DNA of 64,000 bases. Source: Phytohabitans houttuyneae. GTDB lineage: Bacteria > Actinomycetota > Actinomycetes > Mycobacteriales > Micromonosporaceae. How positions within the stretch are numbered: the first letter of the stretch is position 1; every line of letters starts with the position of its first letter. Below the pieces are notes generated by a model. The model did not search any database, had not been told where the DNA came from, and saw only the letters and a program-made list of their open reading frames with translations. Below are positions 25,350-33,828 of the stretch, piece by piece. A program made the position numbers and the translations under genes. The stretch lies in NCBI RefSeq assembly GCF_011764425.1, contig NZ_BLPF01000001.1, forward strand, positions 1,355,001 through 1,419,000, in the 5' to 3' direction.

Positions 25350-26447
25350 GTGGAGCTTGATGGGTTTCTCACCGCCGCCGAAGAGCTGCTCGCCGTGCCG
25401 TCGACCGCGGACCGGCCGGAGGAGCTGCGGCGGGCGCTGGAGCTGGTCGTCGACTTCGTCGGGCCGGGCTTCCGGGTCGAGTGGTTCGAGTCGAGCGGCG
25501 TGCCGAGCGCCCTGGTCCACCATGGACCCGAGGCGCGCGACTTCCGGGTGGTGCTCAACGCGCACCTCGACGTCGTGCCGGCGACGCCGGAGCAGTTCCG
25601 GCCGCGGCGGGACGGTGACCGGCTGTACGCGCGCGGCGCGCAGGACATGAAGATAACGGCGCTGGCGCAGGCGCTGGCGTTCCGGGAGACGGCGGCCGCC
25701 CTGCCGTACCCGCTGGCGCTCCAGCTCGTCGCCGACGAGGAGATCGGCGGGCGCAACGGCACGCGCCACCAGGTGGAGTGTGGCGTCACGGCCGGGTTCG
25801 TGGTGATCGGCGAGCACAGCCGCCTGGACATCGTCGCCGACTCCAAGGGCCTGGCGCACGCGCGGCTCCACGCGACCGGTCACAGCGGCCACGGCGCGTA
25901 CCCGTGGCTCGGCGACAACGCGCTGCTCAAGCTCGTGCGCACGATCGGCCGCCTCACCGAGCGCTACCCGGTGCCGGCCGAGGAGGCGTGGCGCACGACG
26001 CTCAACCTGGCGAGGATCGAGACGCCCAACCGCGCGTACAACCAGATCCCGGCCGAGGCGGAGGCGTGGCTCGACATCCGCTTCCCCACCGAGGACGCCG
26101 ACTGGGCCGGCGCCGACGCCGAGCGGATCACCGCGCACCTGGCCGCCTTCTGCGAACCCGGCGTGACCGTCACCGTCGACCACGTCGACGCGCCGCACCA
26201 CGCCGACCACGACAGCCCGGAGATCGCGCACCTGCGCGCGGCCGCCCGCGAGCAGGGCTACGGCGGCGAGTTCCTCTACAAGCACGGCGCCGGCGACGGT
26301 CGCTTCTACTCAGCGCGCGGCATCCCGGCGGTCGCGTTCGGCGTGGGCGGCCACGGCCAGCACGGCCCGGAGGAGTACGCCGAGGTCTCCACGATCGCCC
26401 CGTACCACGCCGCCCTCGTCTCGTTCCTCCACCGCCTCGCGCCCTAG
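25350..26447 (+). CDS. M20 family metallopeptidase (ArgE/DapE/ACY1-like)
   Basis: Protein of 365 aa of the M20 zinc-dependent amidohydrolase family, deacylating N-acyl amino acids or cleaving small peptides. Metal and catalytic motifs are VVLNAHLDVVPA (His ligand and the Asp after it), YARGAQDMK (bridging Asp), ADEEIGG (catalytic Glu and ligand), GEHS, and GAGDGRFYSARGIPAVAFG near the end. The dimerisation domain lies between about residues 170 and 280. Starts with GTG. Substrate class (ArgE, DapE or carboxypeptidase) cannot be set. Confidence 0.92.
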   Translation: MELDGFLTAAEELLAVPSTADRPEELRRALELVVDFVGPGFRVEWFESSGVPSALVHHGPEARDFRVVLNAHLDVVPATPEQFRPRRDGDRLYARGAQDMKITALAQALAFRETAAALPYPLALQLVADEEIGGRNGTRHQVECGVTAGFVVIGEHSRLDIVADSKGLAHARLHATGHSGHGAYPWLGDNALLKLVRTIGRLTERYPVPAEEAWRTTLNLARIETPNRAYNQIPAEAEAWLDIRFPTEDADWAGADAERITAHLAAFCEPGVTVTVDHVDAPHHADHDSPEIAHLRAAAREQGYGGEFLYKHGAGDGRFYSARGIPAVAFGVGGHGQHGPEEYAEVSTIAPYHAALVSFLHRLAP

Positions 26448-26541
26448 CCGCGCAAGGTGAGGCGCTGAGGGCGGCGGCCGCTGAGAGCGTCTTTACGTCG
26501 CCACCTGTCCGATCGGAGGGGTGCTCGTTCGTCGTGGTGGT

Positions 26542-27732
26542 ATGGCAACCCCTTCACGTGCCCGCTGGGCGATCACGGCGGTCTTCGGCGGCAACGGCCT
26601 GCTCATCGCGAGCCTTGTGGTGCGTACCCCGCAGCTCAAGCTCGACCTCGATCTCTCCCCCGCCCAGCTCGGCCTGGTCAGCGCGGTGTTCGGCGTCTCG
26701 GCGGTACTCGCCATGCAGGTCGCCGGCGCGCTCGCCGCCCGGGTCGGCAGCGGGTGGGTGGTCCGCGCGGCGATCCTCGTGCTGCCGGTCGGGATCGCCG
26801 GGATCGGCGCCGCACCGACGCTGGCGGTGCTGCTGGCACTGCTGCTCGGCTTCGGCGCGGCGCACGGCCTGCTCGACGTCTCCATGAACGCACACGCCGT
26901 CGCCGTCGAACGCGCCCTCGGCCGCCCGATCATGAACGGCTGCCACGCCGCGTGGAGCATCGGCGCCGTCGTGGGCTCGCTGGCCGGCTCGGCGGCGGCC
27001 CAGGGCGGGATGTCGCGGCAGCTGCACTACGCGGTACTCGCCGTGGCGCTGCTGCCGGCCGCGCTGGCCTGCGGCCGCCTGCTCCTTCCCGGACACGCGG
27101 ACCGCCGCGCCGCCTCACCCGCACGGGCCCGCGCGTCGTGGCGGGCCGGCTGGTCCCGGCGGATCGTCGCGTTCGGCGCGATGGGTGCCACGGTGCTCAC
27201 GGTCGAGGCGGCGGTGGCCAACTGGAGCGGCGTCTACCTGCACGAAAACCTCGGCGCCTCGCTCGGCGCGGCCACGCTCGGGTACGTGGCGTTCACCGCC
27301 TGCCAGACCGCGGGCCGGCTGGTCGGCGACCGGATACAGGCCCGCGCCTCCGCGTCCCGCCTGGTGGCGGCCGGCACGCTGGTCGGGTCGGCCGGGCTGG
27401 CCGTCGTGGTCCTCAGCCCGTGGCCGGCGCTCGCGGTGGCCGGGTTCGCCGTGGTCGGCATCGGGCTGGCCACCCCGCTGCCGGTGCTCTTCGGCGTGGT
27501 CGGCCATCTGGGCGCCTCAGGCGCGGGCGCCGCCACGACGGTCGCCCGCTTCAGCACGATGACCTACACCGGCATCCTGATCGCGCCGGCCATCATCGGC
27601 TGGGTCACCGAGCTGATCGGTCTCACCTGGACACTCGCCACCCTGATCCCGCTGCTCGCGCTCGTCGCCCGCGCCGCCGCCCCGACCATCAGCCCCACGC
27701 CCGCCCGCGCCCCCGAGCCCGCGGTGGCGTAG
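26542..27732 (+). CDS. Major facilitator superfamily transporter
   Basis: Membrane transporter of 396 aa with about 12 TM helices. It fits a small-solute MFS group: LDLDLSPAQLGLVSAVFGVSA near the N-terminus, GFGAAHGLLDVSMNAHAVAVE in the TM4 region, and GCHAAWSIGAVVGS. The DVSMNA and W-S-x-G-A motifs resemble the FucP/YbjJ-type families. ATG 26542 is preferred; a GTG at 26521 directly abuts a GGAGGG site. Efflux or sugar uptake cannot be decided. Confidence 0.88.
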   Translation: MATPSRARWAITAVFGGNGLLIASLVVRTPQLKLDLDLSPAQLGLVSAVFGVSAVLAMQVAGALAARVGSGWVVRAAILVLPVGIAGIGAAPTLAVLLALLLGFGAAHGLLDVSMNAHAVAVERALGRPIMNGCHAAWSIGAVVGSLAGSAAAQGGMSRQLHYAVLAVALLPAALACGRLLLPGHADRRAASPARARASWRAGWSRRIVAFGAMGATVLTVEAAVANWSGVYLHENLGASLGAATLGYVAFTACQTAGRLVGDRIQARASASRLVAAGTLVGSAGLAVVVLSPWPALAVAGFAVVGIGLATPLPVLFGVVGHLGASGAGAATTVARFSTMTYTGILIAPAIIGWVTELIGLTWTLATLIPLLALVARAAAPTISPTPARAPEPAVA

Positions 27733-27758
27733 CGCAAAGGACTCAAAACAGACAGATT

Positions 27759-27823
27759 TGAGCTACCGCGATGTCCGCGGTGGTCCGGACCGTTGCTCCC
27801 GCGGCCTCACCCTCCGCGGTGGG
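27759..27823. repeat. Intergenic repeat family A, copy 4 (long form)
   Basis: Best-preserved long copy: TGAGCTACCGCGATGTCCGC, GGTGGTCCGGACC, CGTTGCTCCCGCGGCCTCAC, CCTCCGCGGTGGG. It lies between the 3' ends of two convergent genes. Confidence 0.9.
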
Positions 27824-27853
27824 TGGGCCCGGACCATCGCGGGCGTCGCGCGC

Positions 27854-28564
27854 TCAACTCCTGGCCTTGAGGCCCCGGTAGTGGGCGCGGCGCTCGGGGT
27901 CCAGGCGCTCGATCGCGTAGCGCAGCATCGTGCGCGGCATCGTGGCCGCGTGCCGGTCGAGGAAAGCGGTCAGGCGCGCGGGGTCCTTCTTGCCGGCCTC
28001 CCGCACCCAGCCGCCGACCGCCTTGTGTATCAGGTCTTCCGGGTCGGCGACCAGCAGCTCGGCGATCCGGAACGTGTCGGCCGTCTCGCCCTGGCGGATG
28101 AAGTACGCGGTGGCGACGATAGCGGTGCGGCGCCGCCAGATGTCGTCCGAGCCGGCCAGCTCGTCGAGGATGTCGCGGGGCTTGCCGGCCAGGTGCGCGC
28201 CCACGACGTACGGCGCGGCCAGGTCGACGAGGTCCCAGTTGTCGATGCGGTCGTGACGGCGCAGGTAGAGCTCGTACAGCTCGGCCCGCCGCTCCGGCGG
28301 CGTCCGGCGGGCACGGCCCTGCTTGTCCATGATGCTCAGCGCGCCCGCGCGCACCTCGTGGATCGGGCTGTCGAGCAGCTTCCCGAGCTCAGCCGGCGCC
28401 ATGCCCACGCACTCCTTGGCGAGCGCGAACACGTCGCCCATGCGCACGCCGGCGAACGTGTCGTCGCCAGGCTTGAAATAGCGCCGGTACTCCGCCCGCT
28501 GCTCCTCGGTGGCGAGGGCGAGCAGGCGCTCGGTGAACTCCTCCGCCGTACAGGTCACCGCCAT
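27854..28564 (-). CDS. AlkD-like DNA alkylation repair protein
   Basis: Protein of 236 aa of the HEAT-like DNA glycosylase family, which removes alkylated bases. The motif DNWDLVD (Trp110, Asp111, Asp114) matches the AlkD active-site region, and repeating helices such as EVRAGALSIMDKQ, IWRRRTAIVATAYFIRQG and DLIHKAVGGWVREAG match the family's HEAT-like core. Its 5' end overlaps the VOC gene by 10 nt, so both are cotranscribed. The protein length is normal for the family. Confidence 0.93.
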   Translation of the reverse strand: MAVTCTAEEFTERLLALATEEQRAEYRRYFKPGDDTFAGVRMGDVFALAKECVGMAPAELGKLLDSPIHEVRAGALSIMDKQGRARRTPPERRAELYELYLRRHDRIDNWDLVDLAAPYVVGAHLAGKPRDILDELAGSDDIWRRRTAIVATAYFIRQGETADTFRIAELLVADPEDLIHKAVGGWVREAGKKDPARLTAFLDRHAATMPRTMLRYAIERLDPERRAHYRGLKARS

Positions 28565-28974
28565 TGGATCAGCTCCACCGCGTTGCCGTCCGGGTCGCGG
28601 ACCAGAGCGGCTCGCACGCCCACGATGTCCAGGTCGGTCGGCGGGAAGAACGCCGGGACGCCGTCGGCCGCCAGCGCCGCGACGGCGGCGTCCACGTCGT
28701 CCACCTCCAGCGCGAAGTGGCGGTACCCGGTGATCTGGTACTCCTGCTTCGGATCCGCGGCGACCGCGTGCTCACCGGCCTTCTCGCCGTCGCCGATGAT
28801 CTCCATGTGGAAGTCGCCTTTCCGCAGGTAGCACATCCGCGCGCCGGGCAGCATGTCCGGCGCGCTCCACTCCTGCGCGACCGCGAAGCCGAAGTGCTTG
28901 CAGTACCAGCTCACCGTCTCCTCGTAGCTCCTCGCGATGATCGCCAGGTGGTGAAACCGGAAGTCCTGCGCCAC
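28555..28974 (-). CDS. VOC (glyoxalase/bleomycin resistance) family protein
   Basis: Protein of 139 aa with two beta-alpha-beta-beta-beta halves: FHHLAIIARSYEETVSWYCK in the first and GYRHFALEVDDVDAAVAALA in the second, ending in VRDPDGNAVELIQW. His residues at each half start and Glu in VELIQ are likely metal ligands. It could be a lyase, isomerase or dioxygenase; the substrate is unknown. First gene of the VOC-alkD pair. Confidence 0.88.
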   Translation of the reverse strand: MAQDFRFHHLAIIARSYEETVSWYCKHFGFAVAQEWSAPDMLPGARMCYLRKGDFHMEIIGDGEKAGEHAVAADPKQEYQITGYRHFALEVDDVDAAVAALAADGVPAFFPPTDLDIVGVRAALVRDPDGNAVELIQWR

Positions 28975-29021
28975 GCTTGCCTCCTCCGCGAACCGCCTGT
29001 CCAGGCTGGATACATTAAGTG

Positions 29022-29672
29022 ATGATCCTGATTCCGCCCGGCACCGTCTCGCTGGCTGACCGGCGCACCCGGCAGAGGTGGGCCGTCGACGTGGCGCCTT
29101 TCCTGCTGGCGCCGGTGCCGGTGACCCAGGCCCAGTACGCGGGTGTCACCGGCGATCGGCCGAGTGCGGCCGGTACGGGCGAGCGGCTCCCCGTGGACAG
29201 CGTGTCGTGGTGGGACGCGGCACGGTTCTGCAACGCACTGTCCACACGGGACGGCCTCGCGCCGGCCTACCGCCTGCTGGCCGGCGACGAGGTCGAGTGG
29301 GACCGCGACGCGGCGGGATACCGGCTGCCGACCGAGGCCGAATGGGAGCACGCCTGCCGCGCCGGCACGACCGGCCCGCGCTACGGGGCGCTCGACGAGA
29401 TCGCCTGGTACCGCGGCAACTCCGAGGGGCGGGCGCGCGAGGTGGGCGGCAAGCGCCCCAACCCGTGGGGCCTGCACGACATGCTCGGCGACGTCTGGGA
29501 GTGGTGCTGGGACGTGTACGACCCGGAGGTCTACGGCACGTACCGGGTGCTCAAGGGCGGCGGGTGGTTCGACGAGCACTGGAGCTGCCGGGTCTCGGTG
29601 CGCCGCCGCAGCCACCCCACGCTGCGGATCGAGGATGTCGGCTTCCGCGTCGCCCGCTCGCAGCCCGCGTAG
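29022..29672 (+). CDS. FGE-sulfatase domain protein (SUMF1-like)
   Basis: Protein of 216 aa consisting of a compact formylglycine-generating-enzyme-like domain: VTQAQYAGVTG, VSWWDAARFCNALS, YRLPTEAEWEHACRAG, NPWGLHDMLGDVWEWCWD and RVLKGGGWFDEHWSC, ending VGFRVARS. True FGE needs two nearby cysteines; only the one in EHWSC is present in the C-terminal motif and no sulfatase gene is nearby, so catalytic FGE activity is doubtful. GTG 29019 is an alternative start. TACATT 11 nt upstream of the ATG could be a -10 box giving a near-leaderless transcript. Confidence 0.85.
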   Translation: MILIPPGTVSLADRRTRQRWAVDVAPFLLAPVPVTQAQYAGVTGDRPSAAGTGERLPVDSVSWWDAARFCNALSTRDGLAPAYRLLAGDEVEWDRDAAGYRLPTEAEWEHACRAGTTGPRYGALDEIAWYRGNSEGRAREVGGKRPNPWGLHDMLGDVWEWCWDVYDPEVYGTYRVLKGGGWFDEHWSCRVSVRRRSHPTLRIEDVGFRVARSQPA

Positions 29673-29712
29673 GGCACTGCAACATTTCTGCACATCGATT
29701 TCTATTGACCTC

Positions 29713-29728
29713 AGGAAAGGGCTTTCCT
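29713..29728. promoter_or_regulatory. LacI-type operator candidate upstream of pectate lyase
   Basis: AGGAAAG-GG-CTTTCCT: perfect 7-bp arms. Almost identical to the GGAAAGCGCTTTCC palindrome at 62908-62921 upstream of the pectinesterase gene. TATTGACC just before it could be a -35 region. Confidence 0.65.
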
Positions 29729-29773
29729 AACGTAATCCCAAAGCGGTTGAGCCACGAGACAGGAGGCGCGCCC

Positions 29774-31330
29774 ATGCCCAGAAAAGGTCGGAGGGCGCTG
29801 CTCGCCGCCGCCCTCGCCGGCGCGGTGGCCACCGCGCTCGTGTTCGTCGGTGTGCACTCGGCACAGGCCGCCACGCTCTTCAGCACCGACTTCTCGGCCG
29901 GCGCCGACGGCTGGACCCGCTCCGGCGGGAGCTGGGCGGTCGTCACCGACGGCTCGGCCGTCTACCGCCAGTCCGGCACCGGCAGTGACGCCCGCGCGCT
30001 GGCCGGCTCCACCTCGTGGGGCAACTACGCGGTCGAGGCACGGGTCAAGCCCACCGCCTTCAACGGCGCCGCCCGCCACGCCGGCATCATCGCCCGCGCG
30101 CAGAGCACGAGCAGCTACTACTACCTCGCGCTGACGAACACCGGTCAGGTGCAGCTCGGCCGCCGCGGCTCCGGCGGCCACACCGCGCTCGCGTCGGCGT
30201 CCGCGACGGTGTCGCTCAACACGTGGTACCAGCTGCGCCTGGAAGCCTCCGGCAGCACGCTGCGCGGCTTCCTCGGCGGGCAGCTCGTGGCGACCGCCAC
30301 CGACAGCGCGTATACGTCCGGGCGGGTGGGCCTCGCCACGTACTACTCCAGCGCCTCCTTCGACGACGTGCTCGTCACCGACTCGGCGGGCCCGAGCCCG
30401 ACGACGACCGCACCCACGCCCGGCGTCACCACCTCGCCGCCGTCCCAGCCGCTGCCCGGGCAGCCCGACGGCCACGCGACCGGCACGACCGGCGGCGCGG
30501 GTGGCCCCACCGTCACCGTGACGAGCGCGGCGGAGCTCGCCCAGTACGCGGGCGCCAACACCCCCTACACCATCCGGGTCTCCGGGCGGATCGCGGTCGA
30601 CGACATGATCACGGTGGTGGCCAACAAGAGCATCGTCGGCGTGGGCTCCACCGCCGAGATCGTGGGCGGCGGCCTCCAGCTGGGCACCACCACGCGGCCC
30701 GGCAACAACGTCATCATCCGCAACATCACCTTCCGGGACGCGTCGGACGACTCGGTGAGCGTCCACAATGGATCGCACCATGTGTGGATCGACCACAACG
30801 ACTTCCACCCCGGCTTCGACGGCTCGGTCGACGTCAAGCGCCAGTCGACGAACGTGACGGTCTCCTGGAACAGGTTTCACGCCACGGACAAGAGCATGCT
30901 GCTCGGCCACTCCGACTCGTTCCCGGACGACATCGGCTACCTGAAGGTCACGTACCACCACAACTACTTCGACGGCTCCAACCAGCGCCACCCGCGGGTG
31001 CGCTTCGGCGAGCCGGTCCACGTGTACAACAACTACTACCGCGGCATCGGCCTCTACGGCGTGGCCTCCACGGAGAACGCGGGCGTGCTCGTCGAGGCCA
31101 ACTACTTCGAGGACGTCGCCTTCCCGTGCCACTCGGTCAGCGGGTACGCCGACTCGGCGCCCGGCCGACTCGCCGAGCGGGGCAACGTCTTCGTCCGCTC
31201 CGGCGTCTGCGAGAGCGGTGGCACGGTCGCCGACCCGCGGTCCTACTACTCGTACACGCCGGACAGCGCCGCCTCGGTACCGTCGCTGGTCACGGCCGGC
31301 GCCGGTGCGGGGCGCATCCCCGGCGCCTGA
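29774..31330 (+). CDS. Secreted PL1 pectate lyase with N-terminal carbohydrate-binding-like domain
   Basis: Precursor of 518 aa. The signal peptide ends near SAQAATL (about residue 34). An N-terminal jelly-roll-like domain (about residues 35-205, ending FDDVLVTDSAG) resembles family 16/LamG-like modules. A Pro/Thr-rich linker follows, then a PL1 parallel beta-helix: NKSIVGVGSTAEIVGGGLQL, HHVWIDHNDF, DGSVDVKRQSTNVTVSWNRF, and NQRHPRVRFG with the catalytic Arg. It cleaves polygalacturonate by Ca2+-dependent beta-elimination. The AGGAGG site before ATG 29774 is strong. Confidence 0.93.
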   Translation: MPRKGRRALLAAALAGAVATALVFVGVHSAQAATLFSTDFSAGADGWTRSGGSWAVVTDGSAVYRQSGTGSDARALAGSTSWGNYAVEARVKPTAFNGAARHAGIIARAQSTSSYYYLALTNTGQVQLGRRGSGGHTALASASATVSLNTWYQLRLEASGSTLRGFLGGQLVATATDSAYTSGRVGLATYYSSASFDDVLVTDSAGPSPTTTAPTPGVTTSPPSQPLPGQPDGHATGTTGGAGGPTVTVTSAAELAQYAGANTPYTIRVSGRIAVDDMITVVANKSIVGVGSTAEIVGGGLQLGTTTRPGNNVIIRNITFRDASDDSVSVHNGSHHVWIDHNDFHPGFDGSVDVKRQSTNVTVSWNRFHATDKSMLLGHSDSFPDDIGYLKVTYHHNYFDGSNQRHPRVRFGEPVHVYNNYYRGIGLYGVASTENAGVLVEANYFEDVAFPCHSVSGYADSAPGRLAERGNVFVRSGVCESGGTVADPRSYYSYTPDSAASVPSLVTAGAGAGRIPGA

Positions 31331-31342
31331 TCCGGCGGCCGC

Positions 31343-31375
31343 CCCGGCCCGCGCTTTCCCACAGCGCGGGCCGGG
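31343..31375 (+). terminator. Strong hairpin after pectate lyase gene
   Basis: 13-bp perfect stem CCCGGCCCGCGCT/AGCGCGGGCCGGG with a 7-nt loop, 12 nt after the stop; probably serves both converging genes. Confidence 0.85.
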
Positions 31376-31405
31376 CACGCGGTCGAGCCGGTTGACGCAC
31401 GCCGG

Positions 31406-32386
31406 CTACGCGCGCGTGGCCTCCGGGTCCGGCAACCACGCGCCGTCCGGCCGGTGGAGCCAGCCTCCGGCGGCCGAGAGCTTGTCGACGGCGGCGTGCA
31501 GCGCGGGCAGGCCGGGATGGTCGAGGTCGGCGCGCCAGAGCATCGCCCAGGGATAGAGCGCCACCGGCCGTACCAGTGGGCGGCTCACCGCGCCCTCCAC
31601 CGCCGGCTGCGTGCTCAACGTCAGGATGGGCGCGTCACGCAGGTGCAGGTGGTGGGCGAGCTCGTCCGCGCCGTGCACCGGCGGGTGGGCCAGTGCCGGG
31701 TCTATCCCCAGTGGACCGAGCAGCTGGTGCATCGCCTCGTCCCAGTCCTGCGTGACATGGTCGCCGGCGCGGAAGCACACGCCGCTGCCCTCCAGCTCGG
31801 CGACCGGGACCGCCGGCTGGGCGGCGAGCGGATGCGCCCGCGGCAGCAGCACCATGATGGGTTCGAGGCGGACCGTGCGGTGGCGCAGGCCGGCCGCCCG
31901 CGCGCCGGACGCGGTCCACCGGCCGAACGCCACGTCGATCCGCCCACCCCGCTCGGCCCGGCCGCTCAGCGTGGTGACGGCGCCGTCGAGGCCTTGGCGT
32001 TCGCGGGCGAAGAACTCGACGTCGCGCACGAGACCGCGGGCCTCCGCGAGCGCCAGCGACGGGGTCAGGCCCGGCCCCACCACATCGACAAGCAGCGGCT
32101 CCGGCTCGCCGCGCAGCGCGTGCAGGGCCTTGTCGTGGAGGGCGAGCAGGCGCCGCGCGTACCCCAGAAGCTCCTCACCGGCCGCGGTGAGCGCGACCTG
32201 CCGCGTCGTCCTGGTGAACAGCGGCCGGCCGACCCGGTCCTCCAGCCGCTGGATCTCGCGGCTCAGTGCCTGCTGCGCCACGAAGAGTCGCTGCGCCGCG
32301 CGGCTGAAGTGCAGCTCCTCGGCGACGACGACGAACGACCTCAGCATCCGGATCTCCAGGTCGCCGCCCACCCGTTCATTATTCAC
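31406..32386 (-). CDS. LysR family transcriptional regulator
   Basis: Protein of about 326 aa. The N-terminal DNA-binding domain is IRMLRSFVVVAEELHFSRAA, QRLFVAQQALSREIQRLEDR, VGRPLFTRTTRQVALTAAGE, the standard LysR layout. The effector domain (about residues 95-300) is less conserved. Start choices are GTG 32386 (AGGTGG upstream), GTG 32371, or ATG 32413. It is divergent from the MFS gene at 32482, which it probably regulates; the inducer would be the MFS substrate. Confidence 0.9.
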   Translation of the reverse strand: MNNERVGGDLEIRMLRSFVVVAEELHFSRAAQRLFVAQQALSREIQRLEDRVGRPLFTRTTRQVALTAAGEELLGYARRLLALHDKALHALRGEPEPLLVDVVGPGLTPSLALAEARGLVRDVEFFARERQGLDGAVTTLSGRAERGGRIDVAFGRWTASGARAAGLRHRTVRLEPIMVLLPRAHPLAAQPAVPVAELEGSGVCFRAGDHVTQDWDEAMHQLLGPLGIDPALAHPPVHGADELAHHLHLRDAPILTLSTQPAVEGAVSRPLVRPVALYPWAMLWRADLDHPGLPALHAAVDKLSAAGGWLHRPDGAWLPDPEATRA

Positions 32387-32481
32387 ACGCCACCTGTGTA
32401 GATCATGGCGCAACCGCTGTTGGATCTCGCCGGGTGGCCGCCGCGAGCATCGAGGGACGGCGGCGAAAGGAAGACGAGGCC

Positions 32482-33828
32482 ATGTTGCGGATCTGCGCCC
32501 TCTACGGCGCTGCCGGTGCCCTGACGGCCCTCTGGGGTGCCACCCTCCCGGCCACCGACGCCCGCCTCGACCTCGGCGCCGGCCGTCTGGGCGGCGTGCT
32601 CCTGCTGCTCGGCGCGGCGGCGCTCGTCGCGATGCCGGCCGCGGGCTGGTGGGCCGACCGGTGGGGCGCGGTGCGGCTGCTGCGCTGGGTGGCGCCCGGC
32701 TGCGCGCTCACGGCGGGGCTGGCGGTGCTCGCACCGACGTTCACCGTGCTCGCCTGCGCGGCCACCGCCCTGGGCCTGCTCATGGGCGCGCTCAACGTCG
32801 CGCTCACCGTCGCCGCCACCGCCGTGGAAGCCGGGGGCGGGCGGCCGGTCATGTCCACGGTCCACGGCACGTGGAGCCTCGGCGCCGTCATCGGCACCGC
32901 GGCCACCACCGGCGCGGTCGCCGCCGGGGCGCCGCTGCCGCCGGTGGTCGCGGCGCAGGCTCTCGCCCTCGCCGCGGCCTTCGCCCGGCTCTGCCGCGAC
33001 CTGCCGGCCACGGCGCCGCGGGTTCCGCGGCTCCAGCCGCAAGCGGGGGCGGCCACACCGGCGATGGGGGTACTCGTCGTGCTCGGGCTGGTGGGCGGCG
33101 CCGCTTTCCTCGTCGAAGGGGCGGCCACCGACTGGGCCGGGGTGCACGCGCGGCGGGTGCTCGGCGCGGACACCTCGGCCGCCCCGCTGGTGTACGCCGC
33201 GTTCCTGGCCGCGATGACCGCCGCCCGCTTCGCCGGGGACCCGGTCCGGGCGCGGCTCGGCCCTGTCCGGACGCTGCGTGCCGCGGGTGTCACCGCGTCG
33301 GCCGGGTACGCGGTCGTGCTCGCGGCGCCGGCGCTCGGCCCGGCGGGATTCGCGGCGGCGGTGGCGGGGTGGCTGCTGACCGGGGGCGGCATGGCGCTCG
33401 TCTGGCCGGTCGTCGCGAGCGCCACCGGCTCCGCCACCGCGCAGAAGGCCAGGCGGCTGTCCGTCGTGGCGACCGTCAGCTACGCGGGCGCGCTCGCCGG
33501 GCCGGCCGTCATCGGGTACGCCGCCGAGGTCACCTCGCTCGCCGCCGCGATGGTCATCCCGGGGGTGTTCGCGCTCGCCGTCGCCGTACACGGCCCTCGG
33601 GCGGTCGCGGCGCTGCGCGCCGGCGCCACGCGCACCGATCAGGCGGCGACGGCCAGCGGGGTGTGCTCCACCGGCACCGTCTCGGTCTCGCTCAGCGGCC
33701 CGGGCTCGCACCCCTCGCCGAACGGCCGGCCGCCCAGCGCCTCGCGCCCGTGCGGGGTCAGCCACCCTGACAGGTCCGGGCCGGCGGGCACGATCCCGGT
33801 CGGGTTGATGTCGCGGTGGACCTCGTAG
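32482..33828 (+). CDS. Major facilitator superfamily transporter with extended C-terminus
   Basis: Membrane protein of 448 aa with about 12 TM helices; motifs AGWWADRWGAVRLLR (loop 2-3), GALNVALTVAATAVE and STVHGTWSLGAVIG resemble the transporter at 26542. The core ends near residue 385 (VAVHGPRAVAALRAG). The final 60-70 residues are Ser/Pro-rich and hydrophilic and lie antisense to the 3' end of the converging GST gene, giving a 190-nt overlap. The tail looks like read-through after loss of a stop, not a real domain. Divergent from the LysR gene. Confidence 0.85.
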   Translation: MLRICALYGAAGALTALWGATLPATDARLDLGAGRLGGVLLLLGAAALVAMPAAGWWADRWGAVRLLRWVAPGCALTAGLAVLAPTFTVLACAATALGLLMGALNVALTVAATAVEAGGGRPVMSTVHGTWSLGAVIGTAATTGAVAAGAPLPPVVAAQALALAAAFARLCRDLPATAPRVPRLQPQAGAATPAMGVLVVLGLVGGAAFLVEGAATDWAGVHARRVLGADTSAAPLVYAAFLAAMTAARFAGDPVRARLGPVRTLRAAGVTASAGYAVVLAAPALGPAGFAAAVAGWLLTGGGMALVWPVVASATGSATAQKARRLSVVATVSYAGALAGPAVIGYAAEVTSLAAAMVIPGVFALAVAVHGPRAVAALRAGATRTDQAATASGVCSTGTVSVSLSGPGSHPSPNGRPPSASRPCGVSHPDRSGPAGTIPVGLMSRWTS

